Positions 1 through 14,253 of a stretch of 64,000 nt of DNA are shown in pieces. Both the position numbers and the translations under genes were made by a program. The notes under the pieces are model-generated. The model saw only the letters and a program-made list of their open reading frames with translations. It had not been told where the DNA came from and searched no databases. Position 1 is the stretch's first letter. Every line of letters begins with the position of its first letter. Source of the DNA: Flaccisagitta enflata (taxonomy: Eukaryota; Chaetognatha; Sagittoidea; Aphragmophora); assembly GCA_965153355.1 (NCBI GenBank), contig OZ231127.1:76136001-76200000 (forward strand). The letters are read 5' to 3'.

Positions 1-331
1 AAAAAAAAGAAAGAGAGAAAGAAAAGGGAGAGAAAGGGAAAGAAACAAGGAATAAATGAAAGAGAGAATAAAAGTCTTACCAAACTGCAAGGGAGGAAAT
101 TGAAGTAAAAATTTGGACATGGACAGAAGGAACTAGTGAAACTAACAAGTGTCAAGGATAGAGAAAAGCCAAACCGCGAAATTGGTACCCGATTCACTTC
201 TATTCCATTGCTTTAAATCATGCATACACTTTTCTCCTTACAGGCTGACAAACAGTGCAATGGCGCCAGTTTAAGACAATGTGGTCAGTCCAAACAAGAC
301 AGATATGAACACATATGCCTCTGTCAGTAAC

Positions 332-378
332 TGTGTGTGTGTGTGTGCGCGTGTGTGTGTATGTGTGTGGTGGTGGTG

Positions 379-421
<43 letters not shown>
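332..421 (+). repeat. (GT)n microsatellite, interrupted
   Basis: Two GT runs joined by a TGGTGGTGGTGCT interruption. Confidence 0.95.
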
Positions 422-422
<1 letters not shown>

Positions 423-1348
423 ACAGGTTGGTATTAAAATGTGAAAAGGTCTTCAGTCTTGGGTTTAGTCCTTACTCAATCTTAACTCTCTTTGGTATCG
501 ATTCAATTCATTCTTTTTTCCTTTTCAGGTTTTAAGTTTTATTGAACCCGAAACTTATCTGCTCTCTGTATTTTCACTTTGTCTTTGTCTTTTCTTTCCA
601 TGAAAAGAAAGATAAACGCCGATTAAATGGACACAGAAAGATAGTTTTCACATTATTTTCTTTTTGTCCTTGCATTTACTATCTCACCCTCTTGAGTTAG
701 GTGAAAAAAAATGACCAATAGGACGAAAAAATGATATTTCTGTCTGATTGGCAGTGCCTCTTCCCAGCGGTCTGTCATACTGTCCAACTCTTTGTCTTTT
801 TCCTTTTGTCTCTCTCTTCTCTGGCGCGACATTTGTGTCTGCTTTGCTTCCACCGTCCTCTGCTTTTTCCTAGCCTTTATTCATTTGGGGGGCCTCAAAA
901 ATCTTCCCCTGCCTTGCGCCCACCTTTCTATTCAAGATTTATTCCACCTTGTTTCAGAACAGATTGTTATAGCGCATAGGCCGACATTGTCACTCTTTTC
1001 TGACGTGTTATTCAAAACGAGTGTATCCTAATCCTTTCATGAATGTCCTAAGTATTGCCAAAACATTATTTGAAAAGATTAACCAATGATACATTCTTTA
1101 TTAAAACGAAGAAAGTAATTATAGCAAATGCAGAAATGTGTTAAGAATTTCTTCCCCATTATCATGATTATGTTTGTTATTCAAAACCCATTGGCGTTAT
1201 CATTGCTCTACCTGAATACATGTCATCCCAGTGTGCATTTATTCCATCCAATTATTTCCATCCTCTTCAAATATGTCGCCAAGGGCGAGAGAATTAAAAA
1301 AGTTAAGCTTTAATTAGTAGGATTTTTTTCATTTCTTATTCTTTTTTA
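423..1348. other. No gene seen
   Basis: AT-rich unique sequence with CT-rich patches; short frames here have no recognisable product. Confidence 0.6.
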
Positions 1349-1545
1349 TTCATTCATTCATTCATTCATTCATTCATTCATTCATTCATTCATTCATTCA
1401 TTCATTCATTCATTCATTCATTCCTTCATTCCTTCATTCCTTCATTCCTTCATTCCTTCATTCCTTCATTCCTTCATTCCTTCATTAATTCATTCATTCA
1501 TCCATTCATTTATTCATTCATTTATCTGCTTATTTATGTTTTCAT
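1349..1545 (+). repeat. (CATT)n tract grading into (CCTTCATT)n
   Basis: CATT units change into CCTTCATT octamers in the middle and return to CATT variants, showing two nested periods. Confidence 0.95.
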
Positions 1546-1950
1546 CTAGTTGACTCATTCATTCTGATTTTTTTTGTTTCAGCCATTCATTGACTTTTAG
1601 GCGCTAAAGGGAAACCATTTTAACAGTGGGGGTCGTCAATTTTTGCCCTCTTATGAAATTTGGGTGGAACACGGTAATTCTATTTATTTTTTTTTTTTCA
1701 TTTTTGACATTTCCATTTTTTAGCCTTTCAGAAGCTAAATATGAATGTCGTGTGAAAAAAACCAAGGTTTTTCTTTTTTAAAAAATGCGTACATAGACAG
1801 ATGGTTTTTTTCATGGTTCCCATATCTAGAGAAAAAGGATTGGAACAAAGACGTTCAAGTAGGAAAGCTAAAGTTTTTGAGGGGAGGATTCTTGGATTCA
1901 TAGAAAGTATTTTTAAGAAATAGAAAAACACAAACTCACAAACACGCAAA

Positions 1951-2179
<229 letters not shown>

Positions 2180-3292
2180 CGGCGCTGTTCCCGAAATGCT
2201 CAACCAGTGTTGGTTCAAATATATCTTTCCTCTTCATTAGACCTTATCCAGAGCAATAAACTAGGAACTAAAAGAGAGGAAAACAGATTTATTTTTTGGT
2301 GTTTTTCTTTCTGTTCCATTTTTTTCTCTTTTTTGGAGGATGGTAGTTACTCTTCCTATTTTTTGTTGTCTGTTGCCTGCTCGGTTTGGGTGCTTCACAT
2401 AGCAAAAGTTGCTTATTTCTTTTCATCCTCTTTACCCAATGTGGAGTGGGCAATTTTAGGACCCTTACCATTTTTCTTTTATCAAAAATTGTTCATCTTC
2501 CGTTTTTTAGAAAATTGTTTTTGAGAGCCTAATTTGTATATTGCAGTGGGATATAAAAGTATGCTGATCTTCTCTGAATTAACTTTTATAAACTTCTGCT
2601 CTTTAGAGAATTGTTAACCTGCTTTTTCACAAGCTCTTACGTAACTTATGCTCTGATATTTTGATTCATTTTCACAAAAATCATGGTTTTCTAAATCTAA
2701 CAATTGTTCCTTTTGTAACAAGACTACACAGGATTTTGCTGAATTCTGGGAAATCTGAGTAAACTTTAAGGCCAAAACAAAAACGGAAGATGAAGGAATT
2801 TTGAGAAAAGGAAAACGGTCATCTTCATGATTTTTTTCACTCCATATTGGGTTAGTGGGACGAGAAGATAATCAAATTTTTTGCTATGCGAAGCACGCAA
2901 CTGCTCGGTTGTTAGGCGGTCGTTGGGTGTGGGATGTGGTCGGCGGCTGTGTTCTGGGGCTGTGGTAGATGGGCTGTGGTTGGTTGGGTCATGGAGAGAA
3001 ATGAAGATAGTGGCATTTCTATATGTATACATGAAATCTGGGTTTTGCAAAAATTTAGGAAGCAGTGAAGCGGGATGGGTGGAGAGTGTGTTAAGAGGAG
3101 GAGGAGGAGCGAAAGTAGTTTGAGGGGTGAATTTTGGCATTTCCAATTTCAGATGTGACTTTTTTCTGGCCGATTTGGTGGCATTTTCATTTTCGTGGGC
3201 AATTTCTTTTTTTTTCGCCGATTGTCCGGCAGTCGTTTGTTTTAGAGAAAGTTCACCCATTAGTTTCAATGTAAGATGGATTTTCGTTATAA
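2180..3292. other. No gene seen
   Basis: AT-rich sequence; 2880-3000 is G/T-rich. No splice-supported frame recognised. Confidence 0.6.
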
Positions 3293-3293
<1 letters not shown>

Positions 3294-3384
<91 letters not shown>

Positions 3385-3412
3385 TAGTTGTTATTGTCAT
3401 TGCGTTACGTTT

Positions 3413-3444
<32 letters not shown>

Positions 3445-3512
3445 TTGTTGCTGCTGTTGCTGCTGTTGTTGCTGCTGTTGTTGCTGTTGCTGTTACGTTG
3501 TTGCTTTTTGTT
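3294..3512 (+). repeat. (TTG)n then (TTG/CTG)n trinucleotide block
   Basis: A pure TTG run to about 3384, a 30-bp gap, then mixed TTG and CTG from about 3415. Confidence 0.95.
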
Positions 3513-3599
3513 GTCTAGCTGACCTTACGAAAGCGAGAACAAAACTAAGGAATTTGGATCGTTTTTATCACATCAGTCTTTATCGTTCTCATCTTTAGA

Positions 3600-3601
<2 letters not shown>

Positions 3602-3688
<87 letters not shown>

Positions 3689-3689
3689 A
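3602..3689 (+). repeat. (AT)n joined to (GA)n
   Basis: About 73 bp of AT followed directly by GA. Confidence 0.95.
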
Positions 3690-3894
3690 TTTTTGACATC
3701 TTCAAATCTGAATAGATTCATCTTCTTTCTTTCATGTTTCCGCTTCTTCTTCTTATCCTTCTTCTTCTTGGCTTCCCTTCCCATCTTTTCTTCTTCTTCT
3801 TTTCCTTTCGATCCTCGAGATAAAGCAAAACACTCTTCTTACACTCGCTTTTTATTTCCTGCCGCTTCGATTCATCATCGCGTTGGCAATTGAC

Positions 3895-4610
3895 TTGGCA
3901 GTAAATATGCTGCTTGCTTGTTTTATCCATTTGCTTGACAGTAAATATGTTGCTTGCTTGTTTTACTCATAGCAGTTTTACGCATAGCAGTAAATATGTT
4001 GCTTTCTTGATATACCCATTTGTATGGCAGTAAATATATTGCTTGCTGTTTTACTCATTTGTATGGCAGTAAATATGCTGCTTGCTTGTTTTATCCATTT
4101 GCTTGGCAGTAGATATGTTGCTTTCTTGTTTTACCCATTTGCTTGACAGTAATACGTTGCGTGCTTGTTTTACTCATAGCAGTTTTACGCATAGCAGTAA
4201 ATATGTTGCTTTCTTGATTTACCCAGTTGTATGGCAGAAAATATATTGCTTGCTTGTTTTACTCATTTGCATAGCAGTAAATATGTTGCTTGCTTGTTTT
4301 ATCCATTAGCTTGGCTGTAAATATGTTGTTTTCTTGTTTTTATCATTTGTATGGCAGTAAATATGTTGCTTTCTTGATTAACCCATTTGCATAGCAGTAT
4401 ATATGTTGCTTGCTTGCTAGTTTTACTCATTTGTATGGCAGTAAATATGTTCCTTGCTTGTTTTACTAATTTGCAGGGCGATAAATATGTTGCTCTCTTT
4501 TTTTACCCATTTGCATGGCAGTAGATATGTTGCTTTCCTGTTTTATCCATTTGTATGGCAGTAAATATGTCTCTCGATGTTCCCATTTGCCTGTCAGTTT
4601 ACTATGTTGC
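3895..4610 (+). repeat. ~45-bp minisatellite with higher-order repeat
   Basis: About 15 degenerate units containing GGCAGTAAATATGTTGC and CTTGTTTTACCCATTTG. A longer block including CATAGCAGTTTTACGCATAG recurs near 3965 and 4170, so some units were amplified as a ~205-bp group. Confidence 0.85.
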
Positions 4611-4619
4611 TTGCTGATA

Positions 4620-5758
4620 TTATGCATTTTTTGCTCAACTCTTATGGCTTTCACAGTTGCTTGCTCATACACACGTTTACACAGTACTGCTTTTTTACCA
4701 GCATTGCCAAATTGTTTGCTGACATATTCCAGTGTTTTTTGTCTCATGCATATCTCTTTTCTTTACAAATATTGCTTTCATAAAAAAAGTTGCATTAGAT
4801 ATAGATGAAAATTTAAGCTACACATTTACAGTCTCACACACACAAATTCTTGGCATAAGGATAAACGGTACAATTGCAAGCAAAAAAAAAAAACGCTCAA
4901 AGCACGTTGTAGTGGAAAATCAGCAGGAAGGGAAGCCAATTGTGTTGGGAGGGGCCGGGAGCGATAGAGCCTAAGGCATAGAAAGAGAGGGGGGGTGAGG
5001 AGGCGAAGGAGTGCGAGATAGCTTCGAGTCTCCATTTAAGAGAGAAGGGGCTCATCAGTTATGTAGAAGGGGGGGGTGTCATAAAGCTACAAGGATTTTG
5101 AGGGGTTAAATGCCGAATTTCGTGGGTTTTACCCCCGTTGGCCACTCTCATCACCCCCGTCGGGCGCGTTCTGTTTATTTGTCTGTCTGTCTATCTCTCT
5201 CATTATATCTCTCACTCTCAATCTCTTTCTCTGCATGTTTTACGGGATGAAGATCATGAAGATATGGACACATCATCATCGTTGTTTTAGGATTAGAGGA
5301 AATCATGCAACAAGTAGATTCTTTGGTTCTTTTGCCTTCCTGATTTTGGTTGTTTCATTTTAGTCTGAACACACACGTAAAGTGATGTTGACTCCATCTT
5401 AATTTTCCATCTGATGCCCACAAACTTCAACAACAACAAAAAACGTTTTGGAGTGATTTTTTGCGTGAGATAAAAACTGGAGTAAGTTTATTTCTTTCTC
5501 TCAAAAGTCTCTAAATATGCTTGTTTGTTTTCCTTTACTTCCCAACTTTGGACTCCCCAAACAGACGAGAGGCGAATATATGGAGAAAGAAGAGTGGGGG
5601 AGGGGAGAGAAATTCTGTTTTCTAAAAGGCTGTTGGGGGGCGTGTTACGTTAGTTATGAGGGTGTATCGGGGGTGTATCAAAGGCGTATCAAGTGTGGCC
5701 TCGTGAGAGACAGTCGGGACCGTCAGTGTTCTTATTTACACTCACTTTTAACATTCTC

Positions 5759-5763
<5 letters not shown>
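4620..5763. other. No gene seen
   Basis: Mixed unique sequence; 5060-5180 and 5630-5700 carry G- or C-rich words (TTTTACCCCCGTTGG, GGGGGTGTATC). No product recognised. Confidence 0.55.

Positions 5764-5811
<48 letters not shown>
5764..5811 (+). repeat. (TC)n microsatellite
   Basis: Pure TC run. Confidence 0.97.
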
Positions 5812-5814
<3 letters not shown>

Positions 5815-6158
5815 CTTTTTATCCCTCTCTTGATCAATGTAAGTATATATAATGTATGTGTGCATGCATGTGTATCAAAGGGAAAGGGGGTAGGAGGAGG
5901 AAAATCAATTTCATGACAGTTTAGATTTTGGAGTCCAAGCAATCTCAGAAGGAAATCTGAGGCAGAAACGATAATAGAAAAGGAAAATGATAATAGAAAA
6001 GGACCCCGCAGCTAATTGGAGTTCAAACAACTTTTCATTGGAAAATATTTAGTTTGTTTACTCGAGTCGAGTTGGACTCAACTTAGACGCGGTCAACACT
6101 AATTTCTCTTAACAATATCACAACACAAAGATATGATTAAAAAGGGAATAAGGGAGAA

Positions 6159-6269
<111 letters not shown>

Positions 6270-6983
6270 GGGGGAGGGCTGTGTCGGCGGTGGGTATTTA
6301 TGTTGTCTTATTGGTTATCAAGTTGAAAGAATGGGAAAAAGAGGGAAAGTAATTCTTTTTTAAAATGAAGAAAGAAAAAAATCACGTGACACTTACTTAA
6401 TCCAAAAATATAAGGAATCTTGATCTTGCGTACCAAGAAGAACAATAAAGACACCCTTTTTTGCAAATGGAATAACATTGTTTGCCATGTATTGTATTGT
6501 TTTAAGTGAAAAGTGGACTTGAGATATTTCCACAACGACTCTAAAAGTGAAACAGAAGCTATCTGTAAACAAAATACAGAAGAATAGTTTCGGGAAATAC
6601 AAACAAGAGATTTCATGTCTGATTCCTGCTTTGAGATTTTTGCAAAAAAATGCGCTTCTTACATATGAATTTTTTCATCAACATTTCAGAGAAAAGGATG
6701 AAAGAGTCTGTAAAATTTCATATGATCTTTTTTTTTTTTTTTTTTTTGTTATCTTTCTCTCTCTCTTTTTCTCTTGTTGAAGGCTCACAAAAAGCCATCG
6801 AAAAATGCCAAAAATCCTTCGATGCAAAAATTGCGCTAAAAACCTGCTTTATGATTTTGAAATGTGAGGTCGAGACCAAGGGGGATTTTTGAAATTCGCT
6901 TTCTGTCTTTTTGCTTGTCTGTCTGTTTGCTTGACTATCTCTTCGCTTGTCTGTATTTCTGCTTGTCTGTATTTTTGAAAGCA

Positions 6984-7578
6984 TACTATCTTAGAAATAA
7001 AAAGGTTTCCACACAATTACATGTATATCTCAGGCTAGAATCAACGAATCATCAAAAAATTGGTGAGATTATTAAAGCCCTTCAAATTTGCAAGCAGTCT
7101 ACGCAAACCGCATCTCTTTAACTCAATGCATTAAAAAGTTATTCAACTTTGAATAAAATGTTTCAATTTTGTTTTTGCCATTTCTACACAATCTTCAAAT
7201 GATGACCCATCACCTTTTTTCTAATAACTTCTAGACGCATTGAACTAAAAAGATGCGATTTGTGTAGACTGCTTGCAAATTTGAAGGGCTACATTTATGT
7301 CACCAATTTTTTTATGATTTGTTGAATCTCTTTGGAGCTATAAGTTTAAATGTAGCAAAAGAAAAGATCAAGAAAACCTCTTGAAAGGTCTGGAACGCCA
7401 TCACTCCAGAGTACTTAGGGAGAGCTCTGCAAACAGCTTCCCTGATGAATGGTGGCAATGATTCAGTCAAAGGAGGCTAATGTAAAATATTCATGAATTC
7501 GTAATTGATTTGTATTTATTTTTATGTCAATTAATCCACTAATGTTACAGGTGGAAACCTTTTATTTCTAAGATAGTA
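6984..7578 (+). mobile_element. Tc1/mariner-like non-autonomous element with long inverted arms
   Basis: Bounded by TACTATCTTAGAAATAAA at 6984 and its inverse ending 7578; the 28-29-bp terminal repeats differ by one A. Inner sequences are also inverted: the arm around 7030-7142 matches the reverse complement of about 7215-7330 (CTTCAAATTTGCAAGCAGTC in both). TA at each outer edge suits a TA target site. The right arm holds about 190 bp extra, including a transposase-like fragment. A CA microsatellite begins exactly at the right edge. Confidence 0.75.
7385..7480 (+). pseudogene. Relic of Tc1/mariner-like transposase C-terminus
   Basis: Between in-frame stops the sequence reads KVWNAITPEYLGRALQTASL then MNGGNDSVKGG and TAA. 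Tc1-type transposases end with a comparable W-N-x-I-x-P-E-x-L helix followed by a Gly-Gly tail shortly before the 3' inverted repeat, which matches its place 71 bp inside the right terminus. The catalytic DDE region is absent, so this is a deletion remnant. Confidence 0.35.
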
Positions 7579-7584
7579 CACACA

Positions 7585-7669
<85 letters not shown>

Positions 7670-7691
7670 ACACACACACACACACACACAG
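7577..7691 (+). repeat. (CACG)n/(CA)n microsatellite
   Basis: CACG units pass into CA; starts at the right edge of the Tc1-like element. Confidence 0.95.
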
Positions 7692-8733
<1,042 letters not shown>

Positions 8734-8934
8734 CCAGAAGAAAGCAAATATTGAAGGAGAATGGATAATAAGGAAAAGATGGGATCAGAAATATAGTTGT
8801 CCGACCTTGGAGAAGAAGGGGAAAAAGATGAAAGAAGAAGAAATTGCTTTCTTATGACTTTTTTATTGCTTCATCGTCTTTTTTCAATTACAGCTTAGGA
8901 TCGCTAGTACGCAAACTAGCCAATAAGTAAAAGA

Positions 8935-9008
8935 TACAAACAAACAAACAAACAAACAAACAAACAAACAAACAAACAAGCAAACAAACAAACAAACAAA
9001 CAAACAAA
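8935..9008 (+). repeat. (CAAA)n microsatellite
   Basis: About 18 tetranucleotide units with one CAAG interruption. Confidence 0.95.
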
Positions 9009-9541
9009 AAATGCCCGCTGACACCAAGGCATCCTCACTTGCACTTTGCCTCAATGTTCAAATGCTCATATCCAGAAATTACATATGTAGAGCGTTTTAA
9101 TAGTCATGCCTAAATTTTCTATGAATCTTCCTTTTATTTCGGAAGGTTTCGAGTAAATACCATCTGAACAAAAAATTGGAACGCGGTAATCAGGGAGAAA
9201 AAAACAGCAATTAAATCTCCAGAATATTTCTTTCTTTTTGAATTTTCTCTTCCTTTAAAAGATTTCTTTCTTTTCTTTCTCAAACATCTCTTTTTAAGGA
9301 CAATTTCTTCTTTTCTTTTTTCTTTAATTTTTTTTCCATGTGTTTTCCTCGGGATTTTCTAGGAGGTAATGGAACAAGAGTTTTTCCAATTGAATTCTCT
9401 TTCTTCCTTCCGCAACAAAGAAGCCTCTCCTACAACCCGCTAGGGTGTGACGCTTTAACAAAGTCTTTGTCTTCCCTATCCCTTCGTTATTTCAGTCTGT
9501 GTGGGTTTGTATGTGCGTCTGTTTGCGTCTGTTTGTTTTTC
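9009..9541. other. No gene seen
   Basis: AT- and CT-rich DNA leading to hairpin element copy 1. Confidence 0.55.
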
Positions 9542-9700
9542 AGTCGCGGACACGCGACTCTACACCTTACCATGTCGGTCAGTCGGTCGGTCCGTCGGTC
9601 TGTCCGTCGGTCCCGTAACATTCTAGAATTTTGAGCGGATTTTGTACTACTGCTCCTGCCCAACCGTCTGCGACTGGATTGCCGTGTATCCGGCCTTGTT
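9542..9700 (-). mobile_element. Hairpin element copy 1 (Helentron-like)
   Basis: Hairpin AGTCGCGGACACGCGACT at 9542-9559, then a GGTC/GTCC tetranucleotide tract, CTCCTGCCCAACCGTC with internal TGCGACT, and terminal GTGTATCCGGCCTTGTT. Complete copy, minus orientation. Confidence 0.75.
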
Positions 9701-10401
9701 TTCTCTCTGTCCTTCTGTCCCTCTCTTTCAGTCTGATATCATGGTATGAAAAGCAAATGACATTTTGTGAATTTATTACCGGTGACAATCTATGGATGAC
9801 GAGACTGACTAACGAGATCGATTCATCTTTACGCATGCATGCGTCCAGTTTCTTCTTTTCCTTTAATTTATCAACTTAATCGTTTGATTAAAAAACTGAA
9901 AACGTAGCACGATGTTTTCTCTCAGAGAATCTTTAGATGTTTTTTGTTTTTGTAAATACTAATCTAACCAAGTAATCAAGTATTCCTGCCATGGTGCAGA
10001 AGTTAACCAAATACATTCTTTACTTTAAAAAAGTTATGATGACCGAAATGTTGAGACATGTATGAAGACAAGTATGGAGACTCCCACTTTCCAGAATCTG
10101 GACACTCTTCATTTCATATTCCCTTTGGTGGACATTTATTGGAATCCGCCCTTTGAGGGACTTCTTTTTTCCTCTTCTTTTCTCTTTGTTACTTCTTCTG
10201 TTCTTTTCTTTTTCCTTTTCATTGTTCTTTTTTCCCCTTCTTTATACCACCCTTTTTGTTCCTTTCAACGGTTTAAGTAATAAAGAAAATTGAATTTTCC
10301 ATTTTTTTTCTCTCTCTCTTTCAATAAGGAATTGGTTTCCAAGATTGCGGATTATCAAACCACAAGGGAAAAGTTTCATCGACGATGGTGGCAACCCAGT
10401 T
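9701..10401. other. No gene seen
   Basis: Unique AT-rich DNA; pyrimidine-rich from 10150 to 10320. Confidence 0.55.
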
Positions 10402-10410
10402 CTCTCTCTG

Positions 10411-10455
<45 letters not shown>
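10402..10455 (+). repeat. (TCTCTG)n/(TC)n
   Basis: TCTCTG units passing into TC. Confidence 0.93.
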
Positions 10456-10459
<4 letters not shown>

Positions 10460-10868
10460 ATCCTAAAATGGACTCTTCAAAATTGATAAAATTTGGGTCA
10501 AATCCTTTCAAACTTTTTTTTTCCCTGGAGGTGTTTTTAAGCTTCTTTTTATTGGCAGCTTTTGACGTCATTTTCTGATTTTTCTGAAAAGGATTCAGAA
10601 ACTCAACAATATGGCATTCCTACAGGCAAAATAAATCATCAAGACTCTATTACTTTGTTCTCAGACCCTAACAAAAAAAGAAAGGTCAAAAAACAGCGAT
10701 AAAGAAAACACTATCTAAAAATTTACAAAAGTAGTCGAATTCTCCAAAATTGTTTTGCTTTTATATCCCTTTTGAAAAAGGCCAAAGATGTAATGAACGT
10801 CGCGGAGCCCCAATTGCAACAATGACGAATGCAGAACAAACAGATACTAGATTTCACAGAGAAAGAAA

Positions 10869-10975
<107 letters not shown>

Positions 10976-11107
10976 AGAAAGTGTCTAGGGAGGAACAAAG
11001 AGAGGGGAAATTTAATTGATAGTCGAAAACCAGATTATTCCCGAAGTTAATGCATCAAGATTTTTAAGGGTGTAAGAAAATGGGAAGACAAAAAATAGAA
11101 AAGCGAG

Positions 11108-11130
11108 GAAGAAAGAAAGAAAGAAAGAAA

Positions 11131-11187
<57 letters not shown>
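11108..11187 (+). repeat. (GAAA)n microsatellite
   Basis: About 20 GAAA units, one short by a base. Confidence 0.95.
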
Positions 11188-11292
11188 GAGGAAACACGGG
11201 TCCCAACGGAATGGGGAATGCCAATTGTTGTTGCCGAGTGGGTGGCCATCTAACGGTTTAATAGAAAGACTAATCCCTGTAGACAAGAAAAT

Positions 11293-11487
<195 letters not shown>

Positions 11488-11488
<1 letters not shown>

Positions 11489-12211
11489 GGAAAATAAGGT
11501 GAGTGACAGAGAGTGACAGACAAAGGAATGGATCGACATAACAATGGATTGAAGGGACCAAAGTTGTAAATCCATTACAAAAGGATTTCCGTAACTCCAG
11601 GATCCGTTTGAGCGGGGTGTAACTGTATATACAATTTTCTCACATTCCACCAACTCTCTACAGTGTATAACAAATATTTAGAAAGAGAAAGAGAGAGAGT
11701 ATGGGAAAAAGACCAAAAGAATTTAAAAAGACAGTAGAGAAGAAAAAAAAAAAGAAAAAAAAAGAAAATTTTGGTGGGTATTTGAAAACACCTCTTTATA
11801 TATTTTATGGACTTCCTTGCAATGTAAGAGAACATTTTAATGAAAAACAGATATCGAGGGGGGGAAATATAGAAGAGAGATTGAATACTCGCCTTGATGG
11901 TGGGAGGCAAAGATCCTCATGGGACGACAATCTTGGCTCACATCAGAGTTACACAAAAGAAAAATAAAAAGGTTTTATTGCAATTGGGGAAATTCAAGTA
12001 CGTTTGGCTCTCAGGAATATCATCATTAACATCATCATCGTAACTTTTTTTTCTTTACTCTGTTTTGTTTTTTTGTTCTTTTTTTTTTTTTTTTTTTTTT
12101 TGCGTTTCGTAGAGAAAATATCTTTTAACAATATGTTACTAATTCATTTTATATGACAAGTGCAACAAAATAAATAAGTTTCACTATGCCCTTTCATCTG
12201 TTGAAGTTTAT
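11488..12211. other. No gene seen
   Basis: AT-rich DNA with an A-rich patch near 11740 and a T run near 12080. Confidence 0.5.
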
Positions 12212-12633
12212 CCGTCTGTCTGTCTCTCTGTCTGTCTGTCTTTCTCTCTCTCTCACTCACTCACTCTCTCTCTCTCTCTCTCTCTCTCCTTCCCCGGGTG
12301 CGCCGGTGTCGAATTTCCAATACTACATATCGAGAGTTTGATATGAGGCATCTTTCGAGCCCTAATCATTCAAGAGCTGAAAACATGAGGTAGAAAAAGA
12401 CGTCTTGAACTTGACGGAGAAAAAGATTACCCAAATCTTTTAAAATGGGAGCCAATTATAATTAACCATTTTAGAAATTCCGCGGAAAAGAGAAGAAGAA
12501 GATGCAGGGAAGAAGGAAGAAGAGGAGGAGGAGGAAGAGAAAGAGGAGGAGATAGTGGCGGCAGTGCACACAAAAAGGAAGACCATGAAGGAGGAGTTGA
12601 AGCATCAAGTTTCTCCACAACTTAACTTTTTCC

Positions 12634-12969
12634 CCGTCAAATTGTCAACTTCTTCCTTGGAGGTCCAAAGAGAATGAATGAATGAATAAATGAATGAATG
12701 AATGAATGAATGAATGAATGAATGAATGAATGAATGAATGAATGCAGGTATGAATGAATGCATGCATGTATGCATAATGAATAAATGAATGAATGAATCA
12801 ATGAGTGACTGAATGAATGAATGAATGAATGAGTGAATGAATGAATATATGCATGCATGAATGAATGAATGAATGAATGAATGAATGAATGAATGAATGA
12901 ATGAATGAATGAATGAATGAATGAATGAATCCTCCGTCAAATGGTCAACCGCTTCGTTGGTGGTCTCAA
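12634..12969 (+). repeat. Duplicated 35-bp sequence split by a (GAAT)n tract
   Basis: CCGTCAAATTGTCAACTTC at 12634 and CCGTCAAATGGTCAACCGC at 12934 begin two related 35-36-bp units exactly 300 bp apart. Between them (12673-12929) lies a GAAT tract with GCAT variants. Confidence 0.85.
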
Positions 12970-13087
12970 GTCTCAACAAAAAATAATATTGAATTTTTTT
13001 TTCGACCTCCAGGAAAAAAAAAAACCATCGCGAAGACGTCGGCAGGAAAGAATGAATGAAAGAAAAGGGGGAAGAAATTGTTGATCT

Positions 13088-13089
<2 letters not shown>

Positions 13090-13159
<70 letters not shown>
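13090..13159 (+). repeat. (TC)n microsatellite
   Basis: Pure TC run of 70 bp. Confidence 0.97.
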
Positions 13160-13161
<2 letters not shown>

Positions 13162-13754
13162 TTTTTCTCTTCATTGTCATTCCTATTATTTTTCTCATTT
13201 TTTTCTTGCCAAAGTTCGTCTTGCTAAGTAAAAGACTGTAATTAGATGAGCAAGACAATTCTTGCTGTGGAAGCGTGGAGAGAGTAGCTCAGGGAAAGAG
13301 GGAGAAGTAACGGAACTTGTGCAGTGGGTTCTGATATGGTGACACAACTTGGACATCCAAGAGAGACTAATAAGTAATAAATCATTACATAAAGAGGGGT
13401 AAATATCCCATTTATGGTTCTGAAATTTCCATTTTAAACAAAAAAACATTTCTTTTATTTACCAGACAGAGAATGCGGTACAGAGTGAGCAAAGAATTAA
13501 ACATAGATATGACTAAGCAGAGCCGTCACAGAATATTGACAATACTGATTCTTTAGTTGTGATGATTCAATTATTCATAAGTTATAAATCAACAGAATAC
13601 TCATTCGTCGAGAGGCGCACAAAATGACTCCATTTCAAACCTCATTTAAACTGAAATGTAAACAGAAATAAAAATAGAATATATTCATGAAGCGACGATG
13701 GAAATCTTCATTCATTTTCGAATTTCATCGACGTTGAAACTCGGGAAACGCAGG
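13160..13754. other. No gene seen
   Basis: Unique AT-rich DNA without recognisable coding sequence. Confidence 0.55.
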
Positions 13755-14045
13755 GAAGAAGAAGAAGAAGAAGAAGAAGAAGAAGAAGAAGAAGAAGAAG
13801 AAGAAGAAGAAGAAGAAGAAGAAGAAGAAGAAGAAGAAGAAGAAGAAGAAGAAGAAGAAGAAGAAGAAGAAGAACAATAACAACAAGAACAAGAACAAGA
13901 ACAAGAAGAAGGAGAAGAAAAAGAAGAAGGAGAAGAAGAAGAAGAAGAAGAAGAAGAAGAAGAAGAAGAAGAAGAAGAAGAAGAAGAAGAAGAAGAAGAA
14001 GAAGCAGAAGAAGAAGCAGAAGAAGAAGAAGAAGAAGAAGAAGAA

Positions 14046-14079
<34 letters not shown>

Positions 14080-14253
14080 GAAGAAGAACAAGAACAAGAA
14101 CAAGAACAAGAACAAGAAGAAGGAGAAGAACTAGAAGACGAAGAAGAAGAAAAAGAAAAAGAAGAATAACAACAAGAACAAGAACAAGAACAAGAACACG
14201 AACAAGAGCAAGAACAAGAAGAAGGAGAAGAAAAAGAAAAAAAGAAAGAGAAA
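13755..14253 (+). repeat. 500-bp (GAA)n block with (AACAAG)n islands
   Basis: Long GAA runs alternating with AACAAG hexamers, GGAGAA and GCAGAA variants; the AACAAG-plus-GGAGAA set recurs near 13880, 14090 and 14170, suggesting segmental duplication inside the block. Confidence 0.95.

Noticed and set aside
12673-12929. CRISPR-like regular repeats
   Set aside because: The periods are microsatellites or minisatellites without unique spacers; this also applies to 3895-4610 and 29403-29611.
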